DNA of 6,001 nucleotides from Candidatus Delongbacteria bacterium (GTDB taxonomy: Bacteria; JAGOEH01): positions 1-6,001 of the forward strand of contig JAGOEH010000190.1 in the NCBI GenBank assembly GCA_017997825.1, given 5' to 3'. Below, one piece after another: positions 5,857 through 6,001 of the stretch. The stretch's first letter is position 1, and each line of letters begins with the position of its first letter. The position numbers and the translations under genes were made by a program. The notes under the pieces are model-generated. The model saw only the letters and a list, made by a program, of their open reading frames with translations. It ran no database searches and had not been told where the DNA came from.

Positions 5857-6001
5857 GTATTAATCTGTTTAAGAAGATTTTGTGCTTCTGTTACTCTGCC
5901 ATTAGCAAAATCGTCCTCAGATTGATCAATAATTTCATTAAGTTCACTCAATGTCATTGGTTGCAGATCATTTTCAAGTTTCCTTTTCCTTTCAATCTGG
6001 A
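5847..6001 (-). CDS. Antitoxin-like protein, C-terminal 50 residues
   Basis: The minus strand reads 50 codons from the window edge to a TAA at 5849-5847. The visible part is QIERKRKLENDLQPMTLSEL, then an acidic helical stretch NEIIDQSEDDFANGRVTEAQ, ending LLKQINTWK. The end overlaps the toxin start by ten bases (ATGGAAGTAA), typical of translationally coupled antitoxin/toxin pairs. The SEDDFANGRV pattern followed by a Trp/Lys tail resembles small addiction-module antitoxins that bind the toxin through their C-terminus. The N-terminus, and any DNA-binding part, lie outside the window. An internal ATG at the MTLSEL position could be a start, giving only 35 residues, but the frame is open to the window edge, so a longer protein is more likely. 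Confidence 0.68.
   Translation of the reverse strand, partial: QIERKRKLENDLQPMTLSELNEIIDQSEDDFANGRVTEAQNLLKQINTWK

Overview
The window looks like a chromosomal segment from a Bacteroidota or related Gram-negative bacterium. The reasons are family-level: short Lys-initiated signal peptides ending in LNAQ or AMAQ, a TlpA-type exported thioredoxin-fold protein with a helical N-terminal region, a GH78 enzyme beside a NodB-type deacetylase, weak Shine-Dalgarno sites, and a BRO-N/Fic protein next to a RelE/ParE-type toxin. No 16S or other marker gene is present, so the taxonomy is inference.

Every gene I can support lies on the minus strand, so transcription runs from position 6001 towards 1. In that order: the end of a small antitoxin-like gene (5847-6001, cut by the window edge); a ParE/RelE-type toxin gene whose frame breaks near its 3' end (5543-5856); a BRO-N plus Fic-domain protein (4643-5518); a 155-residue protein of unknown function with a Cys-rich CxCxCxxC core (4113-4580); an exported thioredoxin-fold protein that has lost the second active-site cysteine (3178-3999); a secreted family-78 alpha-L-rhamnosidase (628-2949); a remnant of a CPBP (CAAX-type) membrane protease squeezed between genes (about 432-617); and the 5' part of an exported polysaccharide deacetylase (1-331, continuing beyond the window).

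The window has two parts. The left part (1 to about 3000) is carbohydrate-active and of medium GC; a sample line in GH78 is 53% GC. The right part (about 3180-6001) is visibly AT-rich, with sample lines at 33% and 25% GC. It carries toxin/antitoxin- and Fic-type genes and so looks like an accessory or defence-type insertion. The gene leaders at the junction (2995-3072 and 4017-4082) share a diverged direct repeat built on a 12-bp unit (TACTTGATCGGT on the plus strand). The two copies bracket the thioredoxin-fold gene and are the least explained structure here.

Working together: GH78 and the deacetylase are both exported and plausibly act on polysaccharide. The toxin pair and Fic protein are a separate functional block. 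Nothing in the sequence ties the two blocks together except shared strand and adjacency. I do not see a convincing complete new system. The items most worth a second look are the leader repeats with their TDQV-type reading frame, the CPBP remnant, the frameshifted toxin, and the BRO-N/Fic gene beside the Cys-rich unknown protein.
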